From Faecalicatena contorta (GTDB lineage: Bacteria; Bacillota; Clostridia; Lachnospirales; Lachnospiraceae): a stretch of DNA of 64,000 nucleotides. Numbering within the stretch: position 1 is the stretch's first letter; the number at the start of each line of letters is the position of its first letter. The notes below the pieces were generated by a model. That model was given only the letters and a program-made list of their open reading frames with translations. It had not been told where the DNA came from and did not search any database. The translations under genes were made by a program, and so were the position numbers. Below, piece by piece: positions 1-8,396 of this stretch. The stretch covers positions 1-64,000 of the forward strand of contig NZ_JAFBIX010000016.1 of assembly GCF_021531895.1 (NCBI RefSeq). The letters run 5' to 3'.

Positions 1-104
1 AATCTTTTTGGTTACGAGGTTATTATGTCCACGCTCTCAGATTTTATGTATCTTTTTCACAAAAATGCTCTTGCAAATATATTAAGTTTTTTTTAATTTT
101 TAAC

Positions 105-133
105 TTGCTTTTTGAACCACCCTATATTATACT
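105..133 (+). promoter_or_regulatory. Sigma-A-like promoter of candidate small RNA
   Basis: TTGCTT (105-110), a 17-nt spacer and TATACT (128-133) form a good housekeeping promoter pointing right. No protein gene follows on this strand. The predicted start near 140 lies at the foot of a hairpin, and transcription would stop at the terminator at 192-220. Confidence 0.6.
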
Positions 134-139
134 TAACAA

Positions 140-225
140 TGTAGAAAGAATACTTTCTACAACCCCTTATTAATTATTTATACTCCCCTCAAAAGACCGA
201 TGGCTCCCCCATCGGTCTTTTATTT
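140..225 (+). ncRNA. Candidate small RNA with C-rich single strands
   Basis: This stretch runs from a predicted transcription start to an intrinsic terminator and has no useful open frame. It holds a hairpin (TGTAGAAAG 140-148 with CTTTCTACA 153-161), an unpaired stretch with CCCC at 163-166 and CTCCCCTC at 183-190, and a terminator hairpin with a C-rich loop. Several Gram-positive small RNAs use C-rich unpaired segments to pair with Shine-Dalgarno sequences, so that role is inferred here. It could instead be the leader or tail of something outside the window. I do not recognise a named family. Confidence 0.45.
192..220. terminator. Bidirectional intrinsic terminator
   Basis: A 12-bp stem (AAAGACCGATGG 192-203, CCATCGGTCTTT 209-220) closes a 5-nt loop and has T-rich flanks on both sides. 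It can end both the rightward small RNA and the leftward DUF1700 gene. Confidence 0.8.
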
Positions 226-236
226 ATCCTATATAT

Positions 237-698
237 CTATTGTCGCCTATTCCCCAGCACTCTTATCACGAACATAATGATCAACAACGGAATCAAAATC
301 GGAGCAAGAAGGCTTATAAGACCGCCGATCACGGCAACGACTACCATAATGATTCCTACAATTCCCAATATCAGAAGCAATTTTTTCCACCAGGTATCAA
401 AGCCAAATACATGTACATGGCCGCCAGCCTTCTGTTGTTCCTGTTCATATCTTTGATTATATGGTTCATATCCATATTCATCCTGTGTATTACCCTGTAT
501 CTCAACAGATTCAATAATTGTCTTGGCAATCGCCCACGGGTCTCCCAACTCCGCGATCACGTCTTCTTCCCTTCGTCCTTTTCTTACTTCATCACTGATA
601 TAACTATCGTAATATCTGACATTATCCTGCACAATCGGACCGCTCAGATCATTTGCCAACGCATGTCTTAATTTTTCCAAAAATTCACTTTTTGTCAT
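237..698 (-). CDS. DUF1700-family (HAAS) small membrane protein
   Basis: A 153-aa protein. Residues 1-65 form a soluble helical domain (MTKSEFLEKLRHAL start, EEDVIAELGDP motif) typical of DUF1700/HAAS proteins. A Gln/Tyr-rich linker follows, then two adjacent hydrophobic helices at roughly 105-150. In this family the N-terminal domain is usually a signalling module attached to the membrane and often encoded beside a PadR-type regulator; no PadR gene is seen here. The start is placed at 698 because AGGAGG lies 5 nt upstream, and an ATG five codons earlier overlaps that ribosome binding site. The gene stands alone and ends at the terminator at 192-220. The precise role is unknown. Confidence 0.75.
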   Translation of the reverse strand: MTKSEFLEKLRHALANDLSGPIVQDNVRYYDSYISDEVRKGRREEDVIAELGDPWAIAKTIIESVEIQGNTQDEYGYEPYNQRYEQEQQKAGGHVHVFGFDTWWKKLLLILGIVGIIMVVVAVIGGLISLLAPILIPLLIIMFVIRVLGNRRQ

Positions 699-841
699 GA
701 AAGCCTCCTGCATCTATTCTTACATATATCTGTGCCTTACGGTATATTTTCAATAATAAAACCTTGCACTTAGAATATCACATACCTGTTTCTATTCCAA
801 GTCCAAGGTTCTAAAATTTTTCTTATGACTTTATTAAAATC

Positions 842-2953
842 CTATACTTCAAACATAAGATCGCCGTAAGATGGCATTGGCCATGCTTCTTTATCTACGA
901 TCATCTCCAGTTTATCAACTGGTGCACGAAGCGCTTCCATAGCAGGAACAACATCGAAATGATAGTATCTTGCCTGCTCTTCGCCTTCTTCCATTGCAGC
1001 TGCTTTATCAGTGATTACAATAAGCTCTTCTAATGCTTTCTTTGTCTCTGTAAGTAATGCAGAGATTTCTCCCAGCAATTCAGCCTGAACAGATGCATCT
1101 GCGCCAGCTTCCTTCACTACAACAACTGTATCTGCCAGAGATTTTGTATACTTAATAACTGCAGGAACAATCTGCTTACTTGCCATATCGATCATCGTAC
1201 GCGCTTCAATATTGATTGCCTTTGAGTAGTTCTCAAACTTGATTTCTGCACGAGATTCCAATTCAGCTTTCGTAAATACCTTGAACTTCTCGAACATGGA
1301 TACAGATTTTTCTGCTGTCAGAGCAGGAATAGCTTCTACCATAGACTTAATATTCGGAAGTCCGCGTCTCTCGGCTTCTGCAACCCACTCATCAGAGTAA
1401 CCATTGCCATTGAAGACAATACGCTGATGCTCAGTTGCATATTGTTTGATCAGATCATGAACTGCTGTCTGGAAGTCATCTGCATTCTCCAGCACATCAC
1501 ATGCCTCTGCAAATGCTTCTGCAACAATTGTATTCAGTACAACGTTTGGTCCTGCGATAGAATCACGGGAACCTACCATACGGAATTCGAATTTATTTCC
1601 AGTAAACGCAAATGGTGACGTTCTGTTACGGTCTGTAGCGTCTTTGGCAAGATCTGGCAGTGTGCTTACTCCTGTCTCCAGTTTGCCGCCTTTCAGACTG
1701 TGTGTAGCTGCGCCTGTACTGATCAGCTGTTCCAATACATCCTCTAACTGCTCTCCAAGGAAGATTGAAATAATTGCCGGAGGTGCCTCATTTGCTCCAA
1801 GTCTGTGATCATTTCCCGGATCGGCTGCTGACTCACGGAGCAGATCTGCATGTTCATCAACTGCTTTCAGGATACAGGTAAGTACAAGTAAGAACTGGAT
1901 ATTTTCGTGAGGAGTTTTTCCTGGATCCAACAGGTTCTTACCGTCATCCGTTGTAAGAGACCAGTTATTATGCTTACCAGAACCATTGACACCTGCGAAT
2001 GGTTTCTCATGAAGCAGACACTTCATACCGTGCTGGCATGCAACTCTCTTAAGAGTCTGCATTACCAAATGGTTATGGTCAACCGCTACATTAGCTTCTG
2101 CATAGATTGGAGCTAACTCATGCTGTGCAGGAGCAACTTCATTATGCTGTGTTTTAGCAGATACACCGACTTTCCACAGTTCTTCATTGACATCTTTCAT
2201 GAAACCTGCAATTCTCTGACGAATGGTTCCAAAATAGTGATCATCCAATTCCTGACCTTTTGGTGGCATTGCACCGAATAATGTACGTCCTGTGTAGATC
2301 AAATCCTTTCTTTGAAGGAATTTCTCAGCATCTACAAGGAAATATTCCTGCTCAGGTCCAACGGAAGGTGTCACCTTCTTGGAGGTTGTATTTCCAAAGA
2401 GACGAAGCAGTCTGATAGACTGTTCACTGATTGCCTGCATAGAACGAAGCAGTGGTGTCTTCTGATCCAGCGCTTCTCCTTTATATGAACAGAATGCAGT
2501 AGGAATGCAAAGCGTAGCTCCGGCTGCGTCATGTCTTACAAATGCTGGTGATGTACAATCCCATGCTGTATATCCTCTTGCTTCGAATGTTGCACGAAGA
2601 CCTCCTGATGGGAATGAAGATGCATCTGGTTCTCCTTTGATCAATTCTTTTCCAGAGAAACTCATCAATACCTTTCCACTCGGAAGAGGTGCAGAGATAA
2701 ATGAATCATGCTTCTCAGCAGTTACTCCTGTAAGAGGCTGGAACCAGTGGGTATAATGAGTAGCACCCTTTTCAATTGCCCATTCCTTCATCTCATGCGC
2801 AATGACATCTGCTGTTGCAAGGTCTAACTCTTTACCTTCCTCAATTGTTTTCTTCAGATCTTTGTAAACTTTTTTTGGCAAACGTTCCTGCATGACAGTG
2901 TCATTGAATACGTCTTCGCCAAAAATATCAGCTACATTAATTGCTTCACTCAT
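842..2953 (-). CDS. glnN: Type III glutamine synthetase
   Basis: A 703-aa protein of the long GSIII class (about 700 residues, against about 450 for GSI). It condenses glutamate and ammonia with ATP to make glutamine in the cytoplasm. Recognisable stretches are the N-terminal [11 protein letters not shown] motif, the nucleotide/glutamate region with GPEQEYFL and [13 protein letters not shown], and [16 protein letters not shown] near the middle, all characteristic of GlnN. It is monocistronic. A consensus promoter lies at 3096-3124 and the first thing transcribed is a terminator-like hairpin (3046-3077), so attenuation is possible. A further weaker hairpin lies at 3004-3036. The start has AAAGGAAA about 10 nt upstream. 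Confidence in family and start is high. Confidence 0.96.
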   Translation of the reverse strand: MSEAINVADIFGEDVFNDTVMQERLPKKVYKDLKKTIEEGKELDLATADVIAHEMKEWAIEKGATHYTHWFQPLTGVTAEKHDSFISAPLPSGKVLMSFSGKELIKGEPDASSFPSGGLRATFEARGYTAWDCTSPAFVRHDAAGATLCIPTAFCSYKGEALDQKTPLLRSMQAISEQSIRLLRLFGNTTSKKVTPSVGPEQEYFLVDAEKFLQRKDLIYTGRTLFGAMPPKGQELDDHYFGTIRQRIAGFMKDVNEELWKVGVSAKTQHNEVAPAQHELAPIYAEANVAVDHNHLVMQTLKRVACQHGMKCLLHEKPFAGVNGSGKHNNWSLTTDDGKNLLDPGKTPHENIQFLLVLTCILKAVDEHADLLRESAADPGNDHRLGANEAPPAIISIFLGEQLEDVLEQLISTGAATHSLKGGKLETGVSTLPDLAKDATDRNRTSPFAFTGNKFEFRMVGSRDSIAGPNVVLNTIVAEAFAEACDVLENADDFQTAVHDLIKQYATEHQRIVFNGNGYSDEWVAEAERRGLPNIKSMVEAIPALTAEKSVSMFEKFKVFTKAELESRAEIKFENYSKAINIEARTMIDMASKQIVPAVIKYTKSLADTVVVVKEAGADASVQAELLGEISALLTETKKALEELIVITDKAAAMEEGEEQARYYHFDVVPAMEALRAPVDKLEMIVDKEAWPMPSYGDLMFEV

Positions 2954-3045
2954 ATCTTTGCGTTTCCTTTCTTAATCTTTAATTTTAAGCTAATGCTGCG
3001 GGGTTTTATGTACCAGAGAAACTCTCTTGCATAAAAGTCAGAAAA

Positions 3046-3077
3046 AAAGGCACTCCAGATAACTCTGGAACGCCTTT
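3046..3077 (-). terminator. Terminator of fba, also inside the glnN leader
   Basis: Stem 3046-3059 with 3064-3077 (outer AAAGGC/GCCTTT, inner TCCAGA/TCTGGA, a 2-nt internal mismatch, 4-nt loop). It is followed on the minus strand by seven U from the A-run at 3042-3048. It lies downstream of fba but also only about 12 nt after the predicted glnN transcription start. Confidence 0.8.
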
Positions 3078-3095
3078 GTTCTTTCTATGCCTGTT

Positions 3096-3124
3096 AGTAT
3101 AACTCAATCGGTCGAAAAAGGCAA
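3096..3124 (-). promoter_or_regulatory. glnN promoter
   Basis: On the minus strand, TTGCCT (3119-3124), a 17-nt spacer and TATACT (3096-3101). It lies between the fba stop and the fba terminator, so RNA started here meets the terminator hairpin within about a dozen nucleotides. Confidence 0.65.
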
Positions 3125-3141
3125 GTGAAAATTTTATCAAA

Positions 3142-4008
3142 TTATTCAGCCTTACCAACGGAGCCAAATAATTCCATCTTCTCTTTTACGGTCTGCATGA
3201 TTGCGTCTACACCTGGTTTTAATAACTTACGAGGGTCATATCCCTTTCCTTCCAGATCTTTTCCTGCTTCGATATATTTACGTGTAGCATCTGCGAAAGA
3301 TAACTGGCATTCTGTATTAACATTGATCTTAGCAACTCCAAGGTCGATAGCTTTCTTAATCATATCTTCTGGAATTCCTGTACCACCGTGAAGTACTAAT
3401 GGCATATCTCCTGTAAGCTTCTGGATTGCATCCAGAGTTTCAAAGCTTAATCCAGCCCAGTTCTCTGGATATTTTCCATGGATGTTACCGATTCCTGCTG
3501 CGAGCATGTCTACACCAAGATCAGCGATCATCTTACATTCATTAGGATCAGCACATTCGCCCTGACCGATCACTCCATCTTCTTCTCCACCAATCGCACC
3601 TACTTCAGCTTCCAGAGACAGACCCTTTTCTTTACATACTGCGATTAACTCTTTTGTCTTTGCAACGTTCTCTTCGATTGGGTATTTAGAACCATCAAAC
3701 ATGATAGAAGAGAATCCTGCTTCGATACATTTATAACATCCGTCATAAGTACCATGGTCAAGGTGTAATGCAACTGGAACTGTGATTCCAAGTTCTTCGA
3801 TCATTGCAGATACCATAGCTGATACAGTCTTGAAGCCTGTCATATATTTTCCTGCACCTTCAGATACACCTAAGATAACTGGTGACTTGCATTCTTCTGC
3901 TGTAAGAAGGATTGCTTTTGTCCACTCAAGATTGTTAATGTTGAATTGTCCCACTGCATAGTGGCCTGCTACTGCTTTGTCAAGCATCTCTTTTGCTGAT
4001 ACTAACAT
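3142..4008 (-). CDS. fba: Class II fructose-1,6-bisphosphate aldolase
   Basis: A 288-aa cytosolic zinc-dependent aldolase of glycolysis that interconverts fructose 1,6-bisphosphate with dihydroxyacetone phosphate and glyceraldehyde 3-phosphate. The class II signature is clear: HLDHG around residue 83 (catalytic Asp and zinc His), the DGS/KYP loop, the HGKYP and HGGTG zinc-binding His motifs near 179 and 208, and the NVNTE phosphate-binding segment. Length fits the short class IIA/B clostridial enzymes. It has its own promoter (4076-4104) and terminator (3046-3077), so it is probably monocistronic and strongly expressed. A close relative acting on tagatose 1,6-bisphosphate is possible but less likely. 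Confidence 0.95.
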   Translation of the reverse strand: MLVSAKEMLDKAVAGHYAVGQFNINNLEWTKAILLTAEECKSPVILGVSEGAGKYMTGFKTVSAMVSAMIEELGITVPVALHLDHGTYDGCYKCIEAGFSSIMFDGSKYPIEENVAKTKELIAVCKEKGLSLEAEVGAIGGEEDGVIGQGECADPNECKMIADLGVDMLAAGIGNIHGKYPENWAGLSFETLDAIQKLTGDMPLVLHGGTGIPEDMIKKAIDLGVAKINVNTECQLSFADATRKYIEAGKDLEGKGYDPRKLLKPGVDAIMQTVKEKMELFGSVGKAE

Positions 4009-4075
4009 ATATTATTCCTCCAATTCCTTGGCCATGTAACATTACATCTGCATGGCAATTATATTCGCTTGTTTC

Positions 4076-4104
4076 ATTATATCTCATAAAAGGAAAAAAA
4101 ACAA
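4076..4104 (-). promoter_or_regulatory. fba promoter
   Basis: Minus strand TTGTTT (4099-4104), a 17-nt spacer and TATAAT (4076-4081). The leader between it and the fba start contains an imperfect GCCATG/CATGGC hairpin near 4031-4055. Confidence 0.6.
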
Positions 4105-4137
4105 GGAGAAAGGTAATGCACTCTCAGATTATGGCAA

Positions 4138-5079
4138 TTACAGAATTCTCTTTCCTGCTTTTGCATACAGCGTATACCATTCTTCTCTTGTAAGTATAAT
4201 ATCTGCTCCCTGACATGCATCTGCTATCCTTTTCTCGTTCGTTGTTCCCAGAATCACCTGCATATGTGCCGGATGTCTCAGAATCCACGCCACAGCAATC
4301 GCTGTATTCTTCACATTATATTTTTCAGCAAGCTGATCTATATAAGCATTTAATTCTCCATAAGTCTCCCGGTCTGTGAGGAATGGTCCTTCAAACAGAC
4401 CTTTCTGGAACGGCGACCACGCCTGAATCGTCATTGCTTTCAGCCGGGAATATTCCAGGATGCCGCCTTCATAATCGACAGCCTGTGGAATCCGGTTATT
4501 CACACTTAGTCCGGTATCTATCATCGGGCAGTGAGCAATACTCAGCTGGAGCTGATTAAACACCAGTGGAGCATCCACCGCACGTTCAAGGAGTTCCACC
4601 TGTCCCGGATTCATATTCGAGACTCCAAAGTATCGAACCTTGCCTGCCTTATGTAGAGTTTCAAAAGCATCCGCAACTTCTTCTGGTTCCATCAAAGTAT
4701 CCGGGCGATGGAGAAGCAGAACATCCAGATATCCCGTCTGTAATCTTGCCAATATTCCATCCACAGCCTCCAGAATGTGTTCCTTTGAAAAGTCGTAATA
4801 ATCCTGTTCGCTCTTACAGATGCCACATTTACTCTGAATATATACTTTATCACGTAGTCCCGGATTCTCCTTAAGCACTTGTCCAAACAATTGCTCACAT
4901 TCACCGCGCATTCCAGCAGTGCCATACACATCGGCATGATCAAAACTGTTGATTCCGTTCTCCAGACAAAGATTCACTATTCGCTCAACTTCCATACTGC
5001 TCATTCCTTTAAAGCGCATGCAGCCTTGTATGACTGCTGATTGTCGCATATTCGTGTGAGGAATCTCATAATATTTCAT
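4138..5079 (-). CDS. Aldo/keto reductase
   Basis: A 313-aa NADP-dependent oxidoreductase with a TIM barrel. The catalytic tetrad is visible: Asp and Tyr in SFDHADVYG, Lys in VYIQSKCGI and His in VLLLHRPD. The C-terminal NADP site GTTNEKRI is present. The sequence resembles the E. coli YdhF-like subgroup; the physiological substrate is unknown. The start at 5079 is chosen because AAGGAG lies 8 nt upstream. Start codons a few triplets earlier would overlap that ribosome binding site. It stands alone between fba and the tRNA-Glu gene. Confidence 0.88.
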   Translation of the reverse strand: MKYYEIPHTNMRQSAVIQGCMRFKGMSSMEVERIVNLCLENGINSFDHADVYGTAGMRGECEQLFGQVLKENPGLRDKVYIQSKCGICKSEQDYYDFSKEHILEAVDGILARLQTGYLDVLLLHRPDTLMEPEEVADAFETLHKAGKVRYFGVSNMNPGQVELLERAVDAPLVFNQLQLSIAHCPMIDTGLSVNNRIPQAVDYEGGILEYSRLKAMTIQAWSPFQKGLFEGPFLTDRETYGELNAYIDQLAEKYNVKNTAIAVAWILRHPAHMQVILGTTNEKRIADACQGADIILTREEWYTLYAKAGKRIL

Positions 5080-5141
5080 CGTCATCTCTCCTTCCAATTA
5101 CCATTCTGGTTATGTTTTCTATATGATGATACAAAAAAATC

Positions 5142-5173
5142 CGCTGAGTGCCTGTATTTCAAGGCATTCAGCG
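5142..5173 (-). terminator. Terminator of tRNA-Glu(CUC)
   Basis: Stem CGCTGAGTGCCT (5142-5153) with AGGCATTCAGCG (5162-5173), 11 of 12 positions pairing normally. Seven U follow on the minus strand. Confidence 0.85.
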
Positions 5174-5184
5174 AATTGGTTAAG

Positions 5185-5256
5185 TGACTCCGAGGGGAAT
5201 CGAACCCCTGATTCCAGCGTGAGAGGCTAGCGTCTTGACCGCTTGACCACGGAGCC
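5185..5256 (-). tRNA. tRNA-Glu (anticodon CUC)
   Basis: A 72-nt cloverleaf. Acceptor stem GGCTCCG pairs with CGGAGTC, the discriminator is A, and the T-arm holds GGTTCGATTCC. The anticodon loop CTCTCAC gives anticodon CUC. The 3' CCA is not encoded. It has its own promoter and terminator. Confidence 0.95.
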
Positions 5257-5290
5257 ATATTTCGAACATCTTTCTGTTTCGTACTTGCCT

Positions 5291-5319
5291 ATTATAGCAA
5301 ACAATTGCCAAATAGGCAA
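5291..5319 (-). promoter_or_regulatory. tRNA-Glu promoter within an inverted repeat
   Basis: Minus strand TTGCCT (5314-5319), a 17-nt spacer and TATAAT (5291-5296). Both boxes lie inside a perfect 10-bp inverted repeat, CTTGCCTATT (5284-5293) with AATAGGCAAG (5311-5320). Confidence 0.75.
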
Positions 5320-5338
5320 GCACTTTTTTCAAAATATG

Positions 5339-6268
5339 TTATTTTTCTTCCGGATCTTCCATCAATTCTTCGACATGGGTCTCCGGCACCATTATCATAA
5401 GCTGTTTATTCAGATTGTCTATCACAACTTCATCATGCTCACCGCCGAATTCTCCGTCTAGTGTCCATGGGATTTCCTCAATAGACTCAAACGTAATATG
5501 ACCCGTTTTAAATGTATACATATGTTTGGTATCTATCTGTTCAATCAGAAGCGCAGCTATAATCTCCTGCAATTCAATCGGATTCTTCGGGCGTTTGATC
5601 AGGGTCACTTCAAACAGGCCGTCATCAAACGCTACCTGTCTGCCAATCATATTACGGAACCCTCCTACCGAACGGGAATTTGTCACCATACCCAGGATAA
5701 ACTCATCTTCAATAACCTCATCATCATGTATCACTTTGATCCGATAGGAAGGCACATTGAACAACTGTTTCGTTCCTTCCAGAACATAAGCCAGATGCCC
5801 CAGGATATTTTTCATCTCCTGCTTGGTCTCGTAGGAAACACTGGTAAAAATTCCAAATGCCGCAACATATACAAACGTATCATCATTAAACCGACCCACA
5901 TCACAAGGAAATACAACACCGTTTACCGCATTGTCTGCCGCCTTCAAAAGTCCCTTCGGGATATGCAGACTATTTGCGAAGTCATTGGTTGTCCCTGTCG
6001 GAATATATCCAATTGGAGTTCTCTCTTTCCTTTTCATCATTCCGGTCACAACTTCGTCAATCGTTCCGTCACCGCCGCTACACACAACCAGATCATAATC
6101 TTTCGCATTGTACTTCAGTACTTTTTTATAAGCATCCCGGTATGACTGGGTTGGATATGCAGTTACTTCATAACCCGCTTTTACAAATATGTCAATGATA
6201 TCCGACAACTGTGGTTTTAAAAGTTCCTTTCCTGCATGAGGATTATAAATAAATAATAACCGTTTCAT
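5339..6268 (-). CDS. Diacylglycerol kinase-family lipid kinase
   Basis: A 309-aa cytosolic or membrane-peripheral kinase that phosphorylates diacylglycerol or a related lipid with ATP. The N-terminal nucleotide-binding domain starts MKRLLFIYNPHAGK and carries the GGDGT signature near residue 67 and PTGTTNDFA near 92. The C-terminal beta-sandwich contains the conserved GEFGG segment. Length matches the DgkB/YegS/BmrU group. In Firmicutes DgkB recycles diacylglycerol left by lipoteichoic acid synthesis; whether this copy does that is inferred. It is a single gene between a tRNA and the whiA operon. Confidence 0.88.
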   Translation of the reverse strand: MKRLLFIYNPHAGKELLKPQLSDIIDIFVKAGYEVTAYPTQSYRDAYKKVLKYNAKDYDLVVCSGGDGTIDEVVTGMMKRKERTPIGYIPTGTTNDFANSLHIPKGLLKAADNAVNGVVFPCDVGRFNDDTFVYVAAFGIFTSVSYETKQEMKNILGHLAYVLEGTKQLFNVPSYRIKVIHDDEVIEDEFILGMVTNSRSVGGFRNMIGRQVAFDDGLFEVTLIKRPKNPIELQEIIAALLIEQIDTKHMYTFKTGHITFESIEEIPWTLDGEFGGEHDEVVIDNLNKQLMIMVPETHVEELMEDPEEK

Positions 6269-6303
6269 ACATATCTCCTCCTTTTATCATAAGATAAACA
6301 AAA

Positions 6304-6324
6304 GGACATGTTGATTCCATGCCC
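6304..6324 (-). terminator. Terminator of the murB-rapZ-whiA-HPr-like operon
   Basis: On the minus strand GGGCATG pairs with CATGTCC (one G-U) across a 7-nt loop, followed by TTTTGTTT. It sits 27 nt after the HPr-like stop codon. Confidence 0.65.
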
Positions 6325-6350
6325 TCTGCCTTTTGCTGATTATGTATTAT

Positions 6351-6608
6351 TTAGTTGTTCGCAACCAAAAAGTTTTCTACACCTGCCGCGGCTTCTGCTT
6401 CGTCTTTTCCCTCTGCTACCACCGTAATATTCTCACCCTTCTGCAGTCTTAAGCTCATCATTCCCATGATACTCTTGGCATTGATCTTTTTATTATCAAT
6501 TTCAATGTATACCTGACTTGCATATTGACTTGCTTCCTGAACCAAGTGTGCAATCGGACGATCTTCCATATCCATATTGTTTTGAATAGTAACAGGTTTC
6601 TTGATCAT
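6351..6608 (-). CDS. HPr-like protein lacking His15 (Crh-like)
   Basis: An 85-aa HPr-fold protein. The regulatory region is intact: K45-S46-I47-M48-G49 matches the Ser46 kinase site. The phosphotransfer His15 is replaced by Glu, the local sequence being M14-E15-D16-R17-P18. A protein like this cannot relay phosphate in the sugar phosphotransferase system but could still be phosphorylated at Ser46 and act with CcpA, as Crh of Bacillus (Gln15) does. The location supports this: in B. subtilis crh follows yvcJ-yvcK-whiA, and here the gene follows rapZ-whiA by 14 nt. Inference: a regulatory HPr paralogue. A degenerate HPr is the alternative. The canonical ptsH must lie elsewhere. Confidence 0.85.
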   Translation of the reverse strand: MIKKPVTIQNNMDMEDRPIAHLVQEASQYASQVYIEIDNKKINAKSIMGMMSLRLQKGENITVVAEGKDEAEAAAGVENFLVANN

Positions 6609-6622
6609 AAAAAAGCTCCTCC

Positions 6623-7504
6623 CTATTGTTCCCTTAACTTTTCTGCTATTTCACTTAATTTCCTGAGCCGGTGATTTACCCCGGATTTCCCTAACGGTGT
6701 TTCCAGGAGTTCCCCCAGTTCCTTCAAAGTTGCATCCCGATATGCAAGACGTGTAAGGGCAACGTCTTTCAACCCTTCGGGCAACTTTTCAAAACCAACG
6801 GTATCTTGTATATATTTGATATCCTCTATCTGCCTGACAGCGGCAGATACGGTTTTGTTAATATTAGCTGTCTCGCAGTTCACTTTACGATTTACAGAGT
6901 TACGCATCTCCTTCATGATCCTGACATTCTCAAGTTCCATCAACGCAACATGCGCTTCCATAACATTCAGAATATCAACAATCTGCGAGCCTTCTTTTAA
7001 ATACACAACGTAGGTCTTCTTTCTGCTGACGATCTTCGCCTCCATATCGAAATTATTTATCATATTCTTCAGATGTTCTGCCTGATCCTGTGTATTGCAG
7101 ACAATTTCGAAATGATAGGATTTACTCGGATCGCTCATCGAACCTGAAGCGATAAACGCACCACGGATATATGCCCTCTTGCAGCATACCGCCTGCACGA
7201 TCGTATTCTTCACAGCCAACAATTCTTCACCTTTGGCGTAAATATAATAATTGCAGCTTCCTTTGCTCATATTCCTACGAATTGCGATATCAGTTCTTAT
7301 ATTAAATGTTTTTTCCAATAATGTAAAGCATTTTCTTGCAACTCCAAGATTTTCCGTATGAAGTTTCATGACACATACGCCTTTCTTGTCTTGTGAAAAT
7401 GCTCCTGTCATATGCACAATTGCCGATAATTCCGCGAGATTACAGTGTCTGGCCTTCGCATAATGCTGCATCAGCTCTTCTCTTATCTTTCCTGAAAATG
7501 ACAT
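6623..7504 (-). CDS. whiA: WhiA DNA-binding protein
   Basis: A 293-aa protein. Its N-terminal two-thirds is a degenerate LAGLIDADG homing-endonuclease fold (RRAYIRGAFIASGSM). The C-terminal helix-turn-helix includes LAYRDATLKELGELL and GKSGVNHRLRKL. WhiA is nearly universal in Gram-positive bacteria and affects division and, in actinomycetes, sporulation. Here it lies 9 nt after rapZ and 14 nt before the HPr-like gene, the standard order, except that no yvcK/glmR gene sits between rapZ and whiA. Confidence 0.95.
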   Translation of the reverse strand: MSFSGKIREELMQHYAKARHCNLAELSAIVHMTGAFSQDKKGVCVMKLHTENLGVARKCFTLLEKTFNIRTDIAIRRNMSKGSCNYYIYAKGEELLAVKNTIVQAVCCKRAYIRGAFIASGSMSDPSKSYHFEIVCNTQDQAEHLKNMINNFDMEAKIVSRKKTYVVYLKEGSQIVDILNVMEAHVALMELENVRIMKEMRNSVNRKVNCETANINKTVSAAVRQIEDIKYIQDTVGFEKLPEGLKDVALTRLAYRDATLKELGELLETPLGKSGVNHRLRKLSEIAEKLREQ

Positions 7505-7513
7505 CTCTTACTC

Positions 7514-8395
7514 CTATCTTGCCTTGGTAATTGCATCCTTTCCTATGTCCCGATGTTCAATACGAACTCCATAATTCTCATTCTTACTCAACACCCGAAA
7601 CAGTTCATTGGCAAGTGTAACCGAGCGATGCTTTCCTCCGGTACATCCAATTCCGATTACCAACTGCGTTTTCCCTTCCAAAATATAATTCGGGATCAGG
7701 AATTCCACCATATCTGACAACTTCTCCAGAAATACATTTGCCTTCTCATTCTGCATTACATAATCTCTTACTTCTTTGTCATTTCCGCTCTTAGGACGTA
7801 ATTCTTCTATATAATATGGGTTCGGCAAGAAACGCACATCAAACACCAGATCTGCATCTGCCGGAATTCCATATTTGAAGCCAAAAGAAAGCACCGAGAT
7901 ATAAAGATTCTTATATTCTTTATTTTGCACAAATATCTTATTTAATTCTGCCTTTAACTCTCTCGTCAGCATATGGCTTGTATCTATCAGATAATCCGCT
8001 CTCTTACGTAAGAATTGAATGCGCTGTCTCTCCATACGGATCCCCTGATCAACGCGCCCTTCATTTCCCGCCAACGGATGGAACCGCCTGGTCTCTTTGT
8101 ATCGTTTGATCAGGACATCGTCACTGGATTCCAAGAACAGAATCTCATACTGCATTCCAGTACTATCCAATTCTTCCAGTACTTTTTCCAGTTCTTCAAA
8201 GCTCTGTCCACTTCGGATATCCACACCCAGAGCCGCCTTATTGATCTCTGTTCCAGGCACCCGTAACAGATCTGCCATCTTCGGGATCAAAGGTACCGGC
8301 AGATTATCTACGCAAAAATATCCTACATCTTCCAACATTTTAAGAGCTGTACTTTTTCCCGCTCCTGACATTCCTGTTACAATTACACATCTCAT
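7514..8395 (-). CDS. rapZ: RapZ-family nucleotide-binding protein (YvcJ)
   Basis: A 293-aa P-loop protein. The Walker A motif GMSGAGKST lies at residues 8-16 and the family stretch VDIRSG near 60. The C-terminal domain contains GFKYG (around 190), DADLVFDVRFLPNP and IGCTGGKHRSV, the parts thought to bind nucleotide or metabolite ligands. In E. coli RapZ controls glucosamine-6-phosphate synthase through small RNAs; in Firmicutes YvcJ hydrolyses nucleotides and its target is less clear. It starts 1 nt after murB and precedes whiA in one operon. Confidence 0.95.
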   Translation of the reverse strand: MRCVIVTGMSGAGKSTALKMLEDVGYFCVDNLPVPLIPKMADLLRVPGTEINKAALGVDIRSGQSFEELEKVLEELDSTGMQYEILFLESSDDVLIKRYKETRRFHPLAGNEGRVDQGIRMERQRIQFLRKRADYLIDTSHMLTRELKAELNKIFVQNKEYKNLYISVLSFGFKYGIPADADLVFDVRFLPNPYYIEELRPKSGNDKEVRDYVMQNEKANVFLEKLSDMVEFLIPNYILEGKTQLVIGIGCTGGKHRSVTLANELFRVLSKNENYGVRIEHRDIGKDAITKAR

Positions 8396-8396
8396 C

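Noticed and set aside
240-671. 143-codon open frame on the plus strand
   Set aside because: It lies entirely opposite the DUF1700 gene, has no ribosome binding site and encodes a low-complexity product.
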